Assembly (NCBI GenBank): GCA_023512835.1 | Contig: CM042084.1 | Coordinates: 56,226,793-56,290,792 of the forward strand | Origin: Taxillus chinensis | Taxonomy: Eukaryota; Streptophyta; Magnoliopsida; Santalales; Loranthaceae | Length of the DNA stretch: 64,000 nucleotides | Direction of reading: 5' to 3' | Shown here: piece after piece, positions 19,779 through 30,554 of the stretch | How the letters are laid out: the number at the start of each line of letters is the position of its first letter | Numbering within the stretch: the first letter of the stretch is position 1 | The notes under the pieces: model-generated | What the model saw: only the letters and a program-made list of their open reading frames with translations | What the model was told of the DNA's origin: nothing | The model's database searches: none | Position numbers and translations under genes: made by a program

Positions 19779-20826
19779 AATCCATATAGGTGTGATCTCC
19801 TATATGGATGTTGGCCTTCAATGGCATATTTTGTTTGGTTTTGATGTTGCATCCAAGGTATGGGAACTCTCGGCATTTGTTGCATGGTAGTGGGCCTTGG
19901 AGGTGGTTGGGAATGTCAGTGTTGTTTGTTAGGCTTCATTCCGTTGTAGGTTCACGTGGGGAAACCTTGAGGTTTCCGGGGGAAATATACTTGATATAAT
20001 GATTGTTGATCGTGATGCATGCTATGTGTTTGATTATATGCCTGTGTGGTTGTGATGCATGCTATATGTTTGATTATATGCATGTGTGGCTGTGATGTAT
20101 GTTACGTGTTTGATTGTATGCCTGTGTAGCTGAGATTGGAGCTTATGTGGCTAGAGCCTTCGAGGCTGGTTATGGAGCCCGGTGGCTGTGGAAGCCCGTG
20201 GCTGGTTATGGAGTCCGGTGGCTGGTTATGGACCCCGGTGGCTGTGGAAGCCCGTGGCTGGTTATAGAGCCTGGTGGCTGATTATGGAGCCTGTGTGGCT
20301 GTGGCAATGGTTGTACTTGTTGATGTGGCTTATTTGTGTATAAATGTTAATTATGGCTTGTTTGTATAGTATTGCCACGACACTGCACTCGTGCACGTCA
20401 ACATGTAGATGTTATGAGCATGGGATGGGTTGGTGAGAAATGATCCCTACTGAGCTGTGGTTGCTCACCCCTCCCATTGTGTTTTTTTTTACTTTTCAAG
20501 AACCTACAGGTGTTAGGAGGGAACACCAACGTGGAGGACAGTTCTGCTTTGCCTTGTTTAATATTATTTTGTGTTGTTAATTTTTGTGGGACCTTTGTAA
20601 CCCCAGTGGAGAGATATTGCGAGGTGAAATTTAATTGTAATAAAGGCACGTTTGGTTTGTAAGATTTATTGTGGTTTGAAATTAATAATATGATTTCTTT
20701 TTTGTGAATATTTATTGTGGATGTGTGTAAAGTCCTGTGTGGAAGTAATCCCAACCCCTTACTCACCGGGTGGGTAAAGGGGAGTCACGAACCAGTTTCC
20801 TCGGGTTGGAAATCCGGGGCGTGACA
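18873..20826 (+). repeat. element B 5' LTR
   Basis: 1,954 bases. It has a G-box inverted repeat (about 19144-19172), five ACGT dyads, TATATAA (19476-19482), a GA tract, a donor-like GAG|GTAGGG (intron start 19664), the hairpin (19780-19809), a GGTGGCTGTGGAAGCCCGT-type array (~20175-20290), an acceptor-like site now TTTTCAAG (20500) and AATAAA (20639-20644). Confidence 0.93.
19295..19482 (+). promoter_or_regulatory. element B promoter: five ACGT dyads in tandem plus TATA
   Basis: Dyad copies start at 19295, 19332, 19369, 19406 and 19442, a period of 36-37 bases with the spacer GGTGGGATTTCATTT. The last copy is the consensus form and the others carry one to three changes in the centre or right arm. 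TATATAA follows at 19476. The 3' LTR of the same element has only three copies (29138, 29174, 29210). Confidence 0.75.
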
Positions 20827-20829
20827 ATA

Positions 20830-20841
20830 TGGTATCAGAGC
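20830..20841 (+). promoter_or_regulatory. element B primer-binding site
   Basis: TGGTATCAGAGC three bases after the LTR end, as in A. The leader to 21293 is non-coding and conserved with A. Confidence 0.95.
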
Positions 20842-21293
20842 ATGGTCTAGTTGGCTTAGGGTAGTGGGTGGATCTGGTTATCTTGAGTCCTTTGGAATAG
20901 CCTGGAGGGACATGCCTGATCAACATGGTCCTCTTTGAGCCTCTAAGGTGTACTTGGGGTAGTCCAGTCCTGTGGTAGGATTTGCATACATTGGCATTAG
21001 GGCATTAGTTGCATTTGTTGTATATGTGTGATTGTGTGTATAACTGAGATAAAGCATGTGATAAGAAAATACGAGGAACGTGATTTAATCTCTGCAACTC
21101 TGATTTTGTGATAACTTGAGCTGTGTGCTTGTGGAAATGCTCCTTATGCAATGTGACTTAATGAGAACTGAAATGTGTGCAAAGTGTGTAAAGCTATGTG
21201 ATAATTGAATTGTTAAATGGAGTAGAGGTAGTGACACGCGATAGAGTTTGAAATGCATTTTGACGATTATCTTTCTTACTTCGTGTAGTAAGA

Positions 21294-22319
21294 ATGCCAC
21301 TGAGGAGAGTGACGCATGCGTCTAGGGCAGTGGCTGATGAGTTATCTGCCCATGAGGGACCAGGTGCGGGGCAGCCCGTTGGAGGACATGAGCTATTGTT
21401 GGCACAGCTGCGAGAGGGCATCCAACAGGAAGACCAAGAGTTGAGGGAGGGTATCCGATAAGAGGTTCGGGAGGAGGTGCGCGGTGAGATGGCAAGACAC
21501 AGCGGTGCCATCGCCACCAGGACCACCAAGGGGGAGAGTTACCCCGAGCGTGAGAGTTTGCTAGGTGGCGTATCGATTCATGCAGAGGATGACGTGGTGA
21601 CGAGGTTCCAAAAGGAACAACCTCCGAGGTTCAAGAGAGAAGTGGATCCCGTGGTGGCTGAGCATTGGTTGAGGCAGATCGAGCATCTGTTTTCCTTTCT
21701 CCAACCCCGGGAGGAGGATAAGGTGAGGCTGGCCATTCGGCAGTTAGAGGGGAATGCTTTGGAGTGGTGGCAGAGTGTAGCGGGAAGCCGTTCAGTGCAG
21801 TTCATGCTATGGGAGGAGTTCTTACAGCTCTTCCATGATGAGTTCTTCCGAGTTGTTGAGGTGGCAAAAGAGGGAAGAATTCGGTAGCCTGAAGCAGGGA
21901 TCGAGGATAGTGCCCGAGTATGAGTGGGAGTTCAGGAGCTTGAGTAGATTTTCTCCCGAGACTGTGGCAAAGGAGGACTTGAAGGCTCACAAGTTCACCT
22001 TGGGTATCAGGCCAGCCCTTAGGTAGAGGGTAGCGATACTGCGTTTGAGGACTTATGTTGAGGTTGTTAAGACAGCCCGTATAGCTGAGAGGGAGCTTGA
22101 TGATGGGAGGCAGGCCCATCAGGGTCAACAATTACAGGGGAGGGGTCCGACCGTGATTCAGGGTCCAAGAGGGCCAAGACCGAGGAGGGAGGTAGCAGTT
22201 CCTTTTGCAACAGGGGTCAACCCTTAGTGAACCCAGGGAGGTTCACTTTTGGCGGCGGTAGGCAGGGTGGTTCAGCATGGGCTCTTCCCAGTGGTTATCA
22301 TTGCTGTGGGGAGCAAGGC
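21294..22319 (+). pseudogene. element B gag, N-terminal part, broken
   Basis: Starts MPLRRVTHASRAVADE. The N-terminal charged helix contains TAA at 21459-21461 where A reads on. The core is intact in one frame (WLRQIEHLFSFLQPREEDKV, EGNALEWW, EEFLQLFHDEFF), then a frameshift near 21850 and a stop at about 22026 (ALR-stop). The linker before the zinc knuckle continues to the solo LTR C. Confidence 0.85.
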
Positions 22320-22904
22320 CGTCACGCCTCAATTTCCTTACACCTGGAAACGGTTAGTGACTGCCCATGCCCGCACCCGAAGGGTCAAGGGGTTGGTGCA
22401 AGCACCTAGGCTGGACTTATACAACGGATGCTGTCCCAATACTACACATCCGGGCTAACATGTCAAAAGGACATACCCCCGATTTCAAACCATACACACA
22501 ATCATCATCCAGTCAAAACAACATATGACAGTTTACTTCACTTCAAAGAGGACTCAAGTCCATTACAACTCAAATGGGGAAAAGCTCCCAATAAACCCAC
22601 AATACCAAATTCAGTTTACAAAACGACTCAAACCAAAACAAAGCCATAGATACATTAACAATCAAATAAGGAGGGTCCCATAGCCTCTATGGCCAATCAC
22701 CTCGGCTCTGTCACCTATCGCCGGCTAGACCCTGCAAAGTGAACAATTCAAAGGAGGGGTGAGCAAACCACAGCTCAGTAGGGATCAAGTCTCCCCGGGC
22801 CCATCCTACACTACTGGAATGCATGTTTAGTGGATGCTTGTGCTAGTGTAGTGAACTAGTTGAAAACCACACACAAAAACCATCAAACACATCCCATATT
22901 TAGA

Positions 22905-23070
22905 GAGAGAGGTTCCAGGATATAACAGTCCCATACTCAAGGCTCCGTCTAGTGACTCGTCCCGTATCCAAGGCTCCAGTCCAATGACTATCCCGTAACT
23001 AAAAGGGTTCCAGCTTGGCAATGTCCTGTGGATCAAAGGCTCCAGCTCAACAACTGTCCCGTAGCATACA
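22905..23070. repeat. minisatellite of solo LTR C
   Basis: Imperfect repeats of CAAGGCTCC...(G/A)TGACT...TCCCGTA type, period roughly 40-55 bases, at the place where other LTRs of the group carry their own arrays. Confidence 0.6.
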
Positions 23071-23384
23071 ATATTTAGCACTCAAACAAAACTCGGTGAA
23101 ATGCAATCACATAACTCAGCACAAGGTGCCCAGCAGGCATAATTTATTTCAATACAAGATGCTCAACAGGCATAATGCAACTCAACACGTATTAATATGA
23201 TTTACAATGCACTCAGTTCATGTAGTGCAACTACAATCTCAAGAATATTCACGAGATACGCTTTCTTTTCCTATATCGGTGTTCATTAACCGTTCTGGTA
23301 AGTTTTTTTTAGGTAAATTAACTCCGGGACTTCATGCCAATTACATTATTTTCCACTCAAGAACCTTCTCGCTAAATGGGGAAG

Positions 23385-23760
23385 CCAGGGAGGCAAAATA
23401 AGGGGGTGCACGTCATATGGGTCATATAACATGCAGGGGTATGTTTGGCTCCCTGTCCTCTACACAACTCCAGGAACGTTGGGGTAAAATTTCAAACCAA
23501 TTGGGCTTGCACGTGAAATGGGCTTTTCACGTGCACAAGGGTTTTTGGTTCCATGCTTTCTACACCTTTCAAGGAAGCCTGGGGTAAAATTTCAGACCAA
23601 ATGGGCTTGCACGTGAAATGGGCTTTTCACGTGCAATATGGCATGCAGCCATATTTTGCACAGAGACCTTTGTTTTATTGTTTTAATCACTTTTCTCTAA
23701 AGGACCTCTCTCAAATTATGTTTAGATTGTGAGTTATTAGACTCGAAAGTTAGGGTACAT
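23385..23760 (+). repeat. U3-like segment in opposite orientation inside solo LTR C
   Basis: On the plus strand this reads GGGGGTGCACGTCATATGG, then two G-box inverted repeats (23509-23534 and 23609-23634), GCAGCCATATTTTGCA and TTTTCTCTAAAGGACC. This is the U3 order seen in plus-strand LTRs, whereas C itself lies on the minus strand. The two G-box copies are part of a ~100-base tandem duplication (GGGGTAAAATTTCA(A/G)ACCAA shared). The segment edges are approximate. Confidence 0.6.
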
Positions 23761-24593
23761 AGCCTGGTTTCAACTCCAGTTATGTTCCTCATATCAACCT
23801 ACCCATCCAGACCATCACAGATTATTTTATTCACTTTTAACTATCCAGATATACTGGAAACCTCACGATAAATCATCATATTAGTTTGTGTGGGGGTATA
23901 AACTCAACATCAACATGAATAGGACTATAGCAGATCCGTACCCAGCAAACTCAGTAATCGCTACAAAAAGGTATAAACCCAAAATTTTCAGAAGGCATGA
24001 ATATGAACACGAATTCCCTACCTCAAAATCAGAGAGTACAACTGGTCGTTGTATTCTAGCAATCACGTCTCTGGGCTCTCGTCCACTGCAGGAATCCTTG
24101 GATCGCCGGCCTTGGATCGTCCTCGCCGTCTCAGGCCGTCTCCCTCTTTCCGGCAGTCTCCCTCTCTGGTCGTGTCTCTCTTTCTCTCTCTCTCAAGGGG
24201 TGACGGCTGCTAGGGTTTTGGAATGAGATCCCCAAAGTTTGAACCCTTTTTCCTTTATATATTTTCCCTCATAATTAAAACGACGTAGTTTTGATTAATT
24301 TTAAAGCCCAGCATCTATAAGCCCAAAGGCCAAGGTTTTCTAATCCACTTCATTAAGCTCTACAGCCCAACAATTAAGCCCAAATCATATTTTAAATAAA
24401 ACTCTCAAATATATTAATTTGGGATATTTTAATTTATGTGAAATTCCCAAAATACCCCTCAGGGCCTCAAACTCCGAATCGAGCCCAAGCATAGTCAAAA
24501 TTCTCCATTTGACGAGCACATCACTGTGCTAAACAAGGCCTCTTACTCAAGGCTAACTCCAAGAACCCCTCAAATACGGGTCCTTACAAAGGC

Positions 24594-24973
24594 CACTTTA
24601 GGAGGGAGTGCCCTAAGAAGGACTGGCGATGCAAGAGCTGTGGACGAGAGGGTCATTTGAGCCGAGTTTGCAGGAGCAACAACAAGGGAGCAGGAGGCAT
24701 GGCATCCAGCATGAGGAGTGATTCCGGGTTCGTGCACCAGCAGGGAGACCAACTCGTCAGTGGCAGGCTAGTCAGGTAGGATCCAGTCAGACCCGACCTC
24801 AGGGGAGGCCGGAGCGGCAGCAGACTGAAGTTGGAGGCAGCCTTGGTGGGAATTGTCCAGTAGGTGAGCTGACCAATGGCACGGGTCAGGGGAGGGAGTT
24901 TGCGTTGAATGCAACACCCCAGGGGGAGGCTGAGCTACCACCTCCACCGGCGTAGGGTGGGGCAGGACCTTCG
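24594..24973 (+). pseudogene. element B Gag zinc-knuckle region
   Basis: Resumes gag after solo LTR C. A knuckle CKSCGREGHLSRVC sits near 24630-24672, followed by the linker GAGGMASSMRSD. The downstream linker is frameshifted and has a TAG (CCGGCGTAGGG) shortly before the protease. The knuckle would bind the RNA genome. Confidence 0.75.
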
Positions 24974-25831
24974 GTGGTTAGAGGTATCCTTTTGATCTCT
25001 CGTACGCTTGCTTCTATTTTTTTTGATACGGGTGCATCATGTTCGTTTGTTACTGAGCTTGTGATTGATGGCTTGGGATTAGTATGTGTTGAGGCAGCGA
25101 GACCCCTAGTTGTTGAGTCTCTGGTGGGAGGTATGATTGACGTGCGGCGTGTTTGTCGTGACTGTGTGTTAACCATAGGAGATATGGAGCTTAGCTTCAA
25201 TTTGTATGTGATGCCATTGAGGACGTTTGACCTGATCTTGGGTATGGATTGGCTTATGGCTTTCCAGGCCAAGATAGATTGTTATCGGCGCCGTGTATCA
25301 TTCGTGTCACCTGCGGGGGTTTCTTGCACCTTGCAGGGGGAGTGGGATTGTGAGGCGAATCGGGATGGACCAGTATTGGACCAGTGGGGTGCCATTACCC
25401 ACAAGTTGGCAGCCCTAACTTTTGCTGAGGAGGGAAAGATAGGAAAAAGGGTGTGGCCAGTGGTTGTTGACCAATTTCAGGATGTCTTTCCTGAAGAGTT
25501 GAAGAGTTTACCACCTAATAAGAGTGTGGATTTCACTATTGAGTTGGTAGCGGAGACGGGTCCAATCTCCCAAGTGGCTTATCAGATGAGACCATCTGAG
25601 TTGAGGGAGCTCCAGAGGCAGATAGAGGAGTTGGCGGGCCAGGGATATATCAGGCCGAGTACCTCACCTTGGGGTGCTCCAGTGCTCTTTGCAAAGAAGG
25701 CAGATGGTACGCTTCGTCTTTGCATTGACTACAAGAAGCTGAACTTGGTAACTGTGAAGAACAAGTATCCATTGCCTTGGATAGATGACTTATTTGACAG
25801 TAAAGTGGGGCCCAGTGGTTTTCCAAGATAG
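24974..25831 (+). CDS. element B protease and RT N-terminal half, open frame
   Basis: A 285-codon open part of the polyprotein, the longest intact stretch in the window. The protease shows [10 protein letters not shown] (residues ~16-25) and [17 protein letters not shown]; the linker [17 protein letters not shown] leads to RT with [33 protein letters not shown] and [10 protein letters not shown]. An indel near 25798 (GACAGTAAAGTGG where A has CCAATTGAGTGG) breaks the frame just before WFSKIDL. It is not a complete gene. Confidence 0.85.
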   Translation: MVRGILLISRTLASIFFDTGASCSFVTELVIDGLGLVCVEAARPLVVESLVGGMIDVRRVCRDCVLTIGDMELSFNLYVMPLRTFDLILGMDWLMAFQAKIDCYRRRVSFVSPAGVSCTLQGEWDCEANRDGPVLDQWGAITHKLAALTFAEEGKIGKRVWPVVVDQFQDVFPEELKSLPPNKSVDFTIELVAETGPISQVAYQMRPSELRELQRQIEELAGQGYIRPSTSPWGAPVLFAKKADGTLRLCIDYKKLNLVTVKNKYPLPWIDDLFDSKVGPSGFPR

Positions 25832-26850
25832 ATCTGTGGTCGGGGTACCACCAGTTAAGGGTTAGGGAGGAGGACATCCCTGAGATTGCTTTTCGGTGCA
25901 GGTATGGGCACTATGAGTGGGTGGTGATGCCTTTCGGGCTCACTAATGCACCCGCAGTGTTCATGCATTTGATGAACCAGGTCTTTGCTGCATACTTGGA
26001 TTCTTTTGTGGTGATGTTTATAGATGATATTTTGGTGTATTCCAAGATGGAGAGGGAGCATGTGGAGCATTTGGCAACAGTGTTGCAAACCTTGAGGGAC
26101 CAGCAATTGTTTGCTAAGTTTAGCAAATGTGAGTTTTGGATGCAGGAGGTTCATTTTCTTGGCCATGTCGAGTCAGCTGAGGGGGTTAGAGTAGACCCAG
26201 CTAAGATTGAGGCTGTATCATCGTGGGAGAGGCTAACCAATGTTTTCGAGATTCGTAGTTTCCTTGGCTTGGCGGGGTATTATCGCCGTTTTGTAGAGGG
26301 GTTCTCCCGTTTGGCAGCTCCTATGACGGCGTTGACTAGGAAGGGAGTGAAGTTTGAGTGGACTAACAAGTGTCAGCAGGCGTTTGAGGCTCTCAAAACC
26401 CGTTTAACCACTGCACCGGTGTTAAGGTTACCAAGGGAGGACGTCCCATATGAGGTGTATTGTGATGCATCTACGATTGGTTTGGGGTGTGTGCTTATGC
26501 AGGAGCACAGTGTGGTCGCTTATGGGTCAAGGCAGTTGAAACCACATGAGCAGAATTACCCTACCCATGATCTTGAGTTGGTAGCTGTCATCTTTGCTTT
26601 GAAGAGTTGGCAGCATTACCTTTTAGGGGAGAAGTTTATGGTGTTTTTAGATCATAAGAGCCTTTAGTACATTTTTACTCAGATGGACTTGAATTTGAGG
26701 CAGAGGAGATGGGTGGAGTATTTGCAGACCTTCGACTTTACTCTTGCCTATACCCTAGGCAAGGGCAATGTCGTGGCTGATGTGTTGAGCAAGAAAGGGA
26801 AAGCTAAGGTGGCAGTGAGAGAGTGGAAGCTGATGGAGTTGTTGGAGATG
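25832..26850 (+). pseudogene. element B RT C-terminal half and RNase H
   Basis: After the frameshift the RT core continues with [18 protein letters not shown], the connection [17 protein letters not shown] and RNase H ([36 protein letters not shown]), open from 25921 to 26667. A TAG at 26668 replaces the glutamine codon of SLQY. The RNase H end (LTYTLGKGNVVADVLSKKG-like) follows. Integrase then starts with another stop near 26860. Confidence 0.88.
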
Positions 26851-27885
26851 TTGCAGTTGTAGCCTATTGCTCGTGATGGTAGGACAATGCTGAGTCCTAT
26901 TGTTGTTATGCTTGAGTTATACCAGCGAGTCTGGGAGGGATAGTTGGGTGATATTGAGTGTAAGGTTCTCCGTGCCCGTATTGAGGCTAGTGAGCTATCT
27001 GAGGACTGGACAGAGGGTCCTGAGCATGAGTTGTCTTTTCAGGGGCGGCTAGTAGTGGATTCTTCTCTCAAAGATGAGGTGATGAGGGAGTTTCATCGCT
27101 TAGAGTTGCTTTGTGCATCCAGGGGGTACGAAGATGTATCATGCACTTCGGGGGCATTTTTGGTGGCCTAGGATGAAACGTGATGTGGCAAAGATTTGTT
27201 GCAAGGTGCCTTACTTGTTAACAAGTGAAAGTGGAGCATCAGCGACCGGCGGTATATGTTACAATCATTGCCAATAGCCGATTGGAAGTGGGACCACATA
27301 ACGATGGACTTTGTGATCGGTCTTCCACCCACCACTGGGAGGAAAGACATGATATGGGTGATTGTGGATCGGCCAACCAAGTTAGCCCATTTTCTTGCCG
27401 TTCAAGAGCAGGGATTCCATCGGGACGTTGAGCTAGTCAGTATGTGAATGAGATTATGAGATTGCATGGAGTGCCATCTTCGATTGTGTCCGACGTATAT
27501 TCGAGGTTCACTTCCCGATTTTGGGCAGGTTTGTAGGAGGCTATGGGGACAAAGCTTAGCATGAGTACCGATTTTCACCCCGAGACCGACGGTCGGACCG
27601 AGAGGACAAATCAGACATTGGAGGACATGTTGAGGGCCTGTGTGTTAGATTTTGGGGGTTCGTGGGCAGCTCACCTTCCTTTGGTGGAGTTTGCCTACAA
27701 CAACGGTTACTGGCATCCATTGGGATGGCTCCTTTTGAGGCATTGTATGGCAGATTGTGCCGATCACCTTTGTGTTGGACCGAGGTAGAGAGGCTCTCTT
27801 GGGACCACAGTTGGTTCAAGAGGCTACCGCGAAGGTCAAGTTGATTCGTCGGCGCTTGTTGTCTTCGCAGAGTCGGCGTAAATCT
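26850..27885 (+). pseudogene. element B integrase
   Basis: The HHCC region near 27100-27240 is scrambled by several indels. The core shows WDHITMDFVIGLPPTTGRKDM, WVIVDRPTKLAHFLAV and then, after frameshifts, [18 protein letters not shown] and [14 protein letters not shown]. Numerous stops make it inactive. The decay is heavier here than in protease and RT of the same element. Confidence 0.85.
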
Positions 27886-27886
27886 T

Positions 27887-28303
27887 ATGCGAGATCAGCG
27901 GCGGCGACATTTGGACTTTTCTATAAGAGATCATGTGTTTTTTTGTGTTTCTCCCCCATCGTGGACATCGGCAATTTGGGAGAGGTTCCAAGCTATCTCT
28001 CGCGGTTTATTGGTCCTTTTGAGGTTATGGATCGTGTGGGGGCCGGTGGCCTCACGGTTAGCGTTACCACCGCGGTTGAGTCGGGTACACAATGTGTTCC
28101 ATGTGTCCCGATTAAGGAAGTATCATCCTGACCCAACTCATGTGATTGATTGGGGAACATTGGATATTAAGGATGATATGTCCTTTCTTGAGGCCCCTAT
28201 CCGTATCCTAGATCGGCGGGAGAAGCTTTTGCGTGGTCGTGCTATTCCTTTGGTTCCCGTGTTATGGCAACATCATGGCATTGAGGAGGAGACGGGAACG
28301 TGA
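27887..28303 (+). pseudogene. element B integrase C-terminal and chromodomain-like tail
   Basis: Split between two frames; the longer (138 codons) shows HNVFHVSRLRKYHPDPTH, IDWGTLDIKDDMSFLEAPI and RILDRREKLLRGRAIPLV. The pol end (MREQHPELFKDEQS) lies just downstream to 28355. Same tail type as A. Confidence 0.75.
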
Positions 28304-28355
28304 GTCCATGATGCGTGAGCAACACCCAGAGTTGTTCAAGGATGAACAATCTTAA

Positions 28356-28704
28356 GGGTAGAAGGTGGCTGTTGGCCAAGGGATAGTGATGTGCTTTCCT
28401 GTATTAGTTGTTCATAATTTGGTGTATTTGTATTGTCCTTTAGACATGTATTTATATTTGAGATATGTTTTGAGATGTGTATTTGTGTCATACGGGTATG
28501 TTTTATATGAATTGTGATGCATGTGGTTATGAATTGTGGTGGTGATTTGTTGAGTTTGCGGACGTACGTCCTGTTATATGCTGTGTGCGGTGTATGAACC
28601 ATTTGGGGTGTTGTGGCCTGCCATTCTGCAAATGGGTAGCATATGTTGGTTATTCCTTGTGTGTTGTTTCTTTTCGAGGACGAAAAGTCTTAAGAGGGAG
28701 AGGA
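28356..28704 (+). other. element B 3' untranslated region and polypurine tract
   Basis: Conserved with the A region (GGGATAGTGATGTG, TTTAGACATGT, CCATTTGGGGTGTTGTGG). The tract AAGAGGGAGAGGA at 28692-28704 abuts the 3' LTR. The pol-end block AACAATCTTAAGGGTAGAAGG is repeated as AAAAGTCTTAAGAGGGAGAGG next to the LTR. Confidence 0.8.
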
Positions 28705-29312
28705 TGTAATGACCCGTGTTTTGGGATGTGGATTTAGTCACAGTTCTGCCTTTTGGGGTGGCAATTGTTGGGTTTTAGGGAGTTTTATTCCCACACACAT
28801 TGGCTTAAACACATTGTATGATGATGGGCAAGCTTGAGGTAAGAGATAAGCCCAACAGTGAACCTTTAGGGGTGCACGTGACAATGCACGTGATAATGGC
28901 TTGTCATGGGCAGTGGTGTTTTTGCATGAGATCCTTCCAGAAGTTATTCTAAGTCTTGTGGCAAAATCTTAGGGCATGTAGAGCTTGCACGTGACAATGG
29001 CCTTTGTCACGTGCAGCCATATTTTTGCATCGTCTTCTTCGTTTTGTTATGCTGATCATCTTTTCCTTAAGGACCATGTTCGAATTGTGGGTATTTTGTC
29101 CTGTGTGGATGTGGGAAGGTTGTGGCATGTTCCCTTTATCAAAACTACGTCGTTTTGATGGTGGGATTTCATTTATTAAAACTACGTCATTTTAACGTTA
29201 GGTTTCACTTATCAAAACTACGTCATTTTGATGAGTGAGGTGTCTATATAAGGAGGTAGAGGTCTCTATGTTTTAGGTTTAGGGTTTCTTTCTGCCAGCC
29301 GTCGCAGCTGTC

Positions 29313-29354
<42 letters not shown>

Positions 29355-30554
29355 TCTGATCGTTGCTGCTGTGGTGATTCGCGTGGGTGGACGGCGTCTA
29401 GCACGGGAGCAAGAGCAAGGAGGAACCTTTTGAGGTAGGGGTTCTGTCTCTTCTAGTGCCCATTCCGGGGTTAGGCCCTGTGGTGGATGATTTGTAGAGT
29501 ATTGTCATTGTTGTTATAATATATATATGTAAATCCATATAAGTGTGATCTCCTATATGGATGTTGGCCTTCAATGGCATATTTTGTTTGGTTTTGATGT
29601 TGCGTCCAGGGTATGGGAACTCTTGGGGTTCGTTGCGTGGCAATGGGCCTTGGAGGCGGTTGGGAATGTCAGTGTTGTTTGTTAGGCTTCATTCCGTTGT
29701 AGGTGCACATGGGGAAACCTTGAGGTTTCCGGGGAAATATACTTGATATAATGATTGTTGATCGTGATGCATGCTATGTGTTTGATTATATGCATGTGTG
29801 GCCGTGATGCATGCTATGTATTTGATTATATGCCTGTGTGCCGTAATGTATGTTATGTGTTTGATTGTATGCCTGTGTGGCTGATATTGGAGACTATGTG
29901 GCTGAGATTGGAGCCTGTGTGGCTGGAGCCTTCGAGGTTGGTTATGGAGCCCGGTGGCCGTGGAAGCCCATGGTCGTTATGGAGCCCGGTGGTCGGGAAG
30001 CCCGTGGCTGGTTATGGAGCTTGTGTGGCAGTGGGCAATGGTTGGACCTGTTGATGTGGCTTGTTTGTGTATAAATGTTAATTATGGCCTGTCTGTATAG
30101 TATTCCATGACACCGCACTCGTGCACGTCAACATGTAGTTGTTAAGAGCATGGGATGGGTTGGGGAGACATGATCCCTACCGAGCCGTGGTTGCTCACCC
30201 TTCCCGTTGTGTTTTGTTTACTTTTCAGAACCTACGGGCATTAGGAGGGAACACTAAGGTGGAGGACAAGTTCTACTTTGCCTTGTTTAGTATTATTTTA
30301 TGTTGTTAATTTTTGTGGGACCTTTGTAACCCCAGTAAGGAGATATTGTAAGGGAAAATTTAATTGTAATAAAGGCACGTTTGGTTTGTAACATTTATTG
30401 TGGTTTGAAATTAATAATATGATTTTGCTTTTGTGAATATTTATTGTGGATGTGTGTAAAGTTACGTGTGGAAGTAATCCCAACCCTTGCCCACCGGGTG
30501 GGTAAAGGAGAGTCACGAACCGGTTTCCTTATGTTGGAAATCCAAGGCATGACA
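28705..30554 (+). repeat. element B 3' LTR
   Basis: 1,850 bases. G-box inverted repeat perfect at 28987-29014 (arms GCACGTGACAA / TTGTCACGTGC), three ACGT dyads, TATATAA at 29245-29251, predicted intron 29435-30228 (GAG|GTAGGG ... CTTTTCAG), hairpin 29533-29562 with one mismatch, AATAAA 30368-30373. The terminal GGGGCGTGACA has decayed to CAAGGCATGACA. Confidence 0.92.

Larger units (their letters stand above)
22320..24588 (-). mobile_element. solo LTR C in element B gag
   Basis: The plus strand begins CGTCACGCC and ends GGGTCCTTACA, the reversed ends of a gypsy LTR (first base changed from T to C). The 5-bp duplication AAGGC flanks it (22315-22319, 24589-24593), and gag continues on the far side. 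No internal region is left. On the minus strand one ACGT dyad lies near 24278-24299, a TATA-like ATATAAA near 24254, a CT/GA tract at 24177-24198 and a donor-like GAGGTAGGG near 24015. At 2,269 bases it is longer than the relatives, partly from an inverted segment described separately. Confidence 0.93.
18873..30554 (+). mobile_element. element B: Ty3/gypsy retrotransposon interrupted by solo LTR C
   Basis: LTRs at both ends start TGTAATGACCCGTGTTTTGGG and are flanked by TTATA (18868-18872) and TCATA (30555-30559), a target duplication with one change. Primer site, gag, protease, RT, RNase H, integrase, chromodomain-like tail and purine tract are all present in the same order as in A. Gag is split by a nested solo LTR. 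The LTRs are clearly more diverged than those of A, so the insertion is older. Confidence 0.93.
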
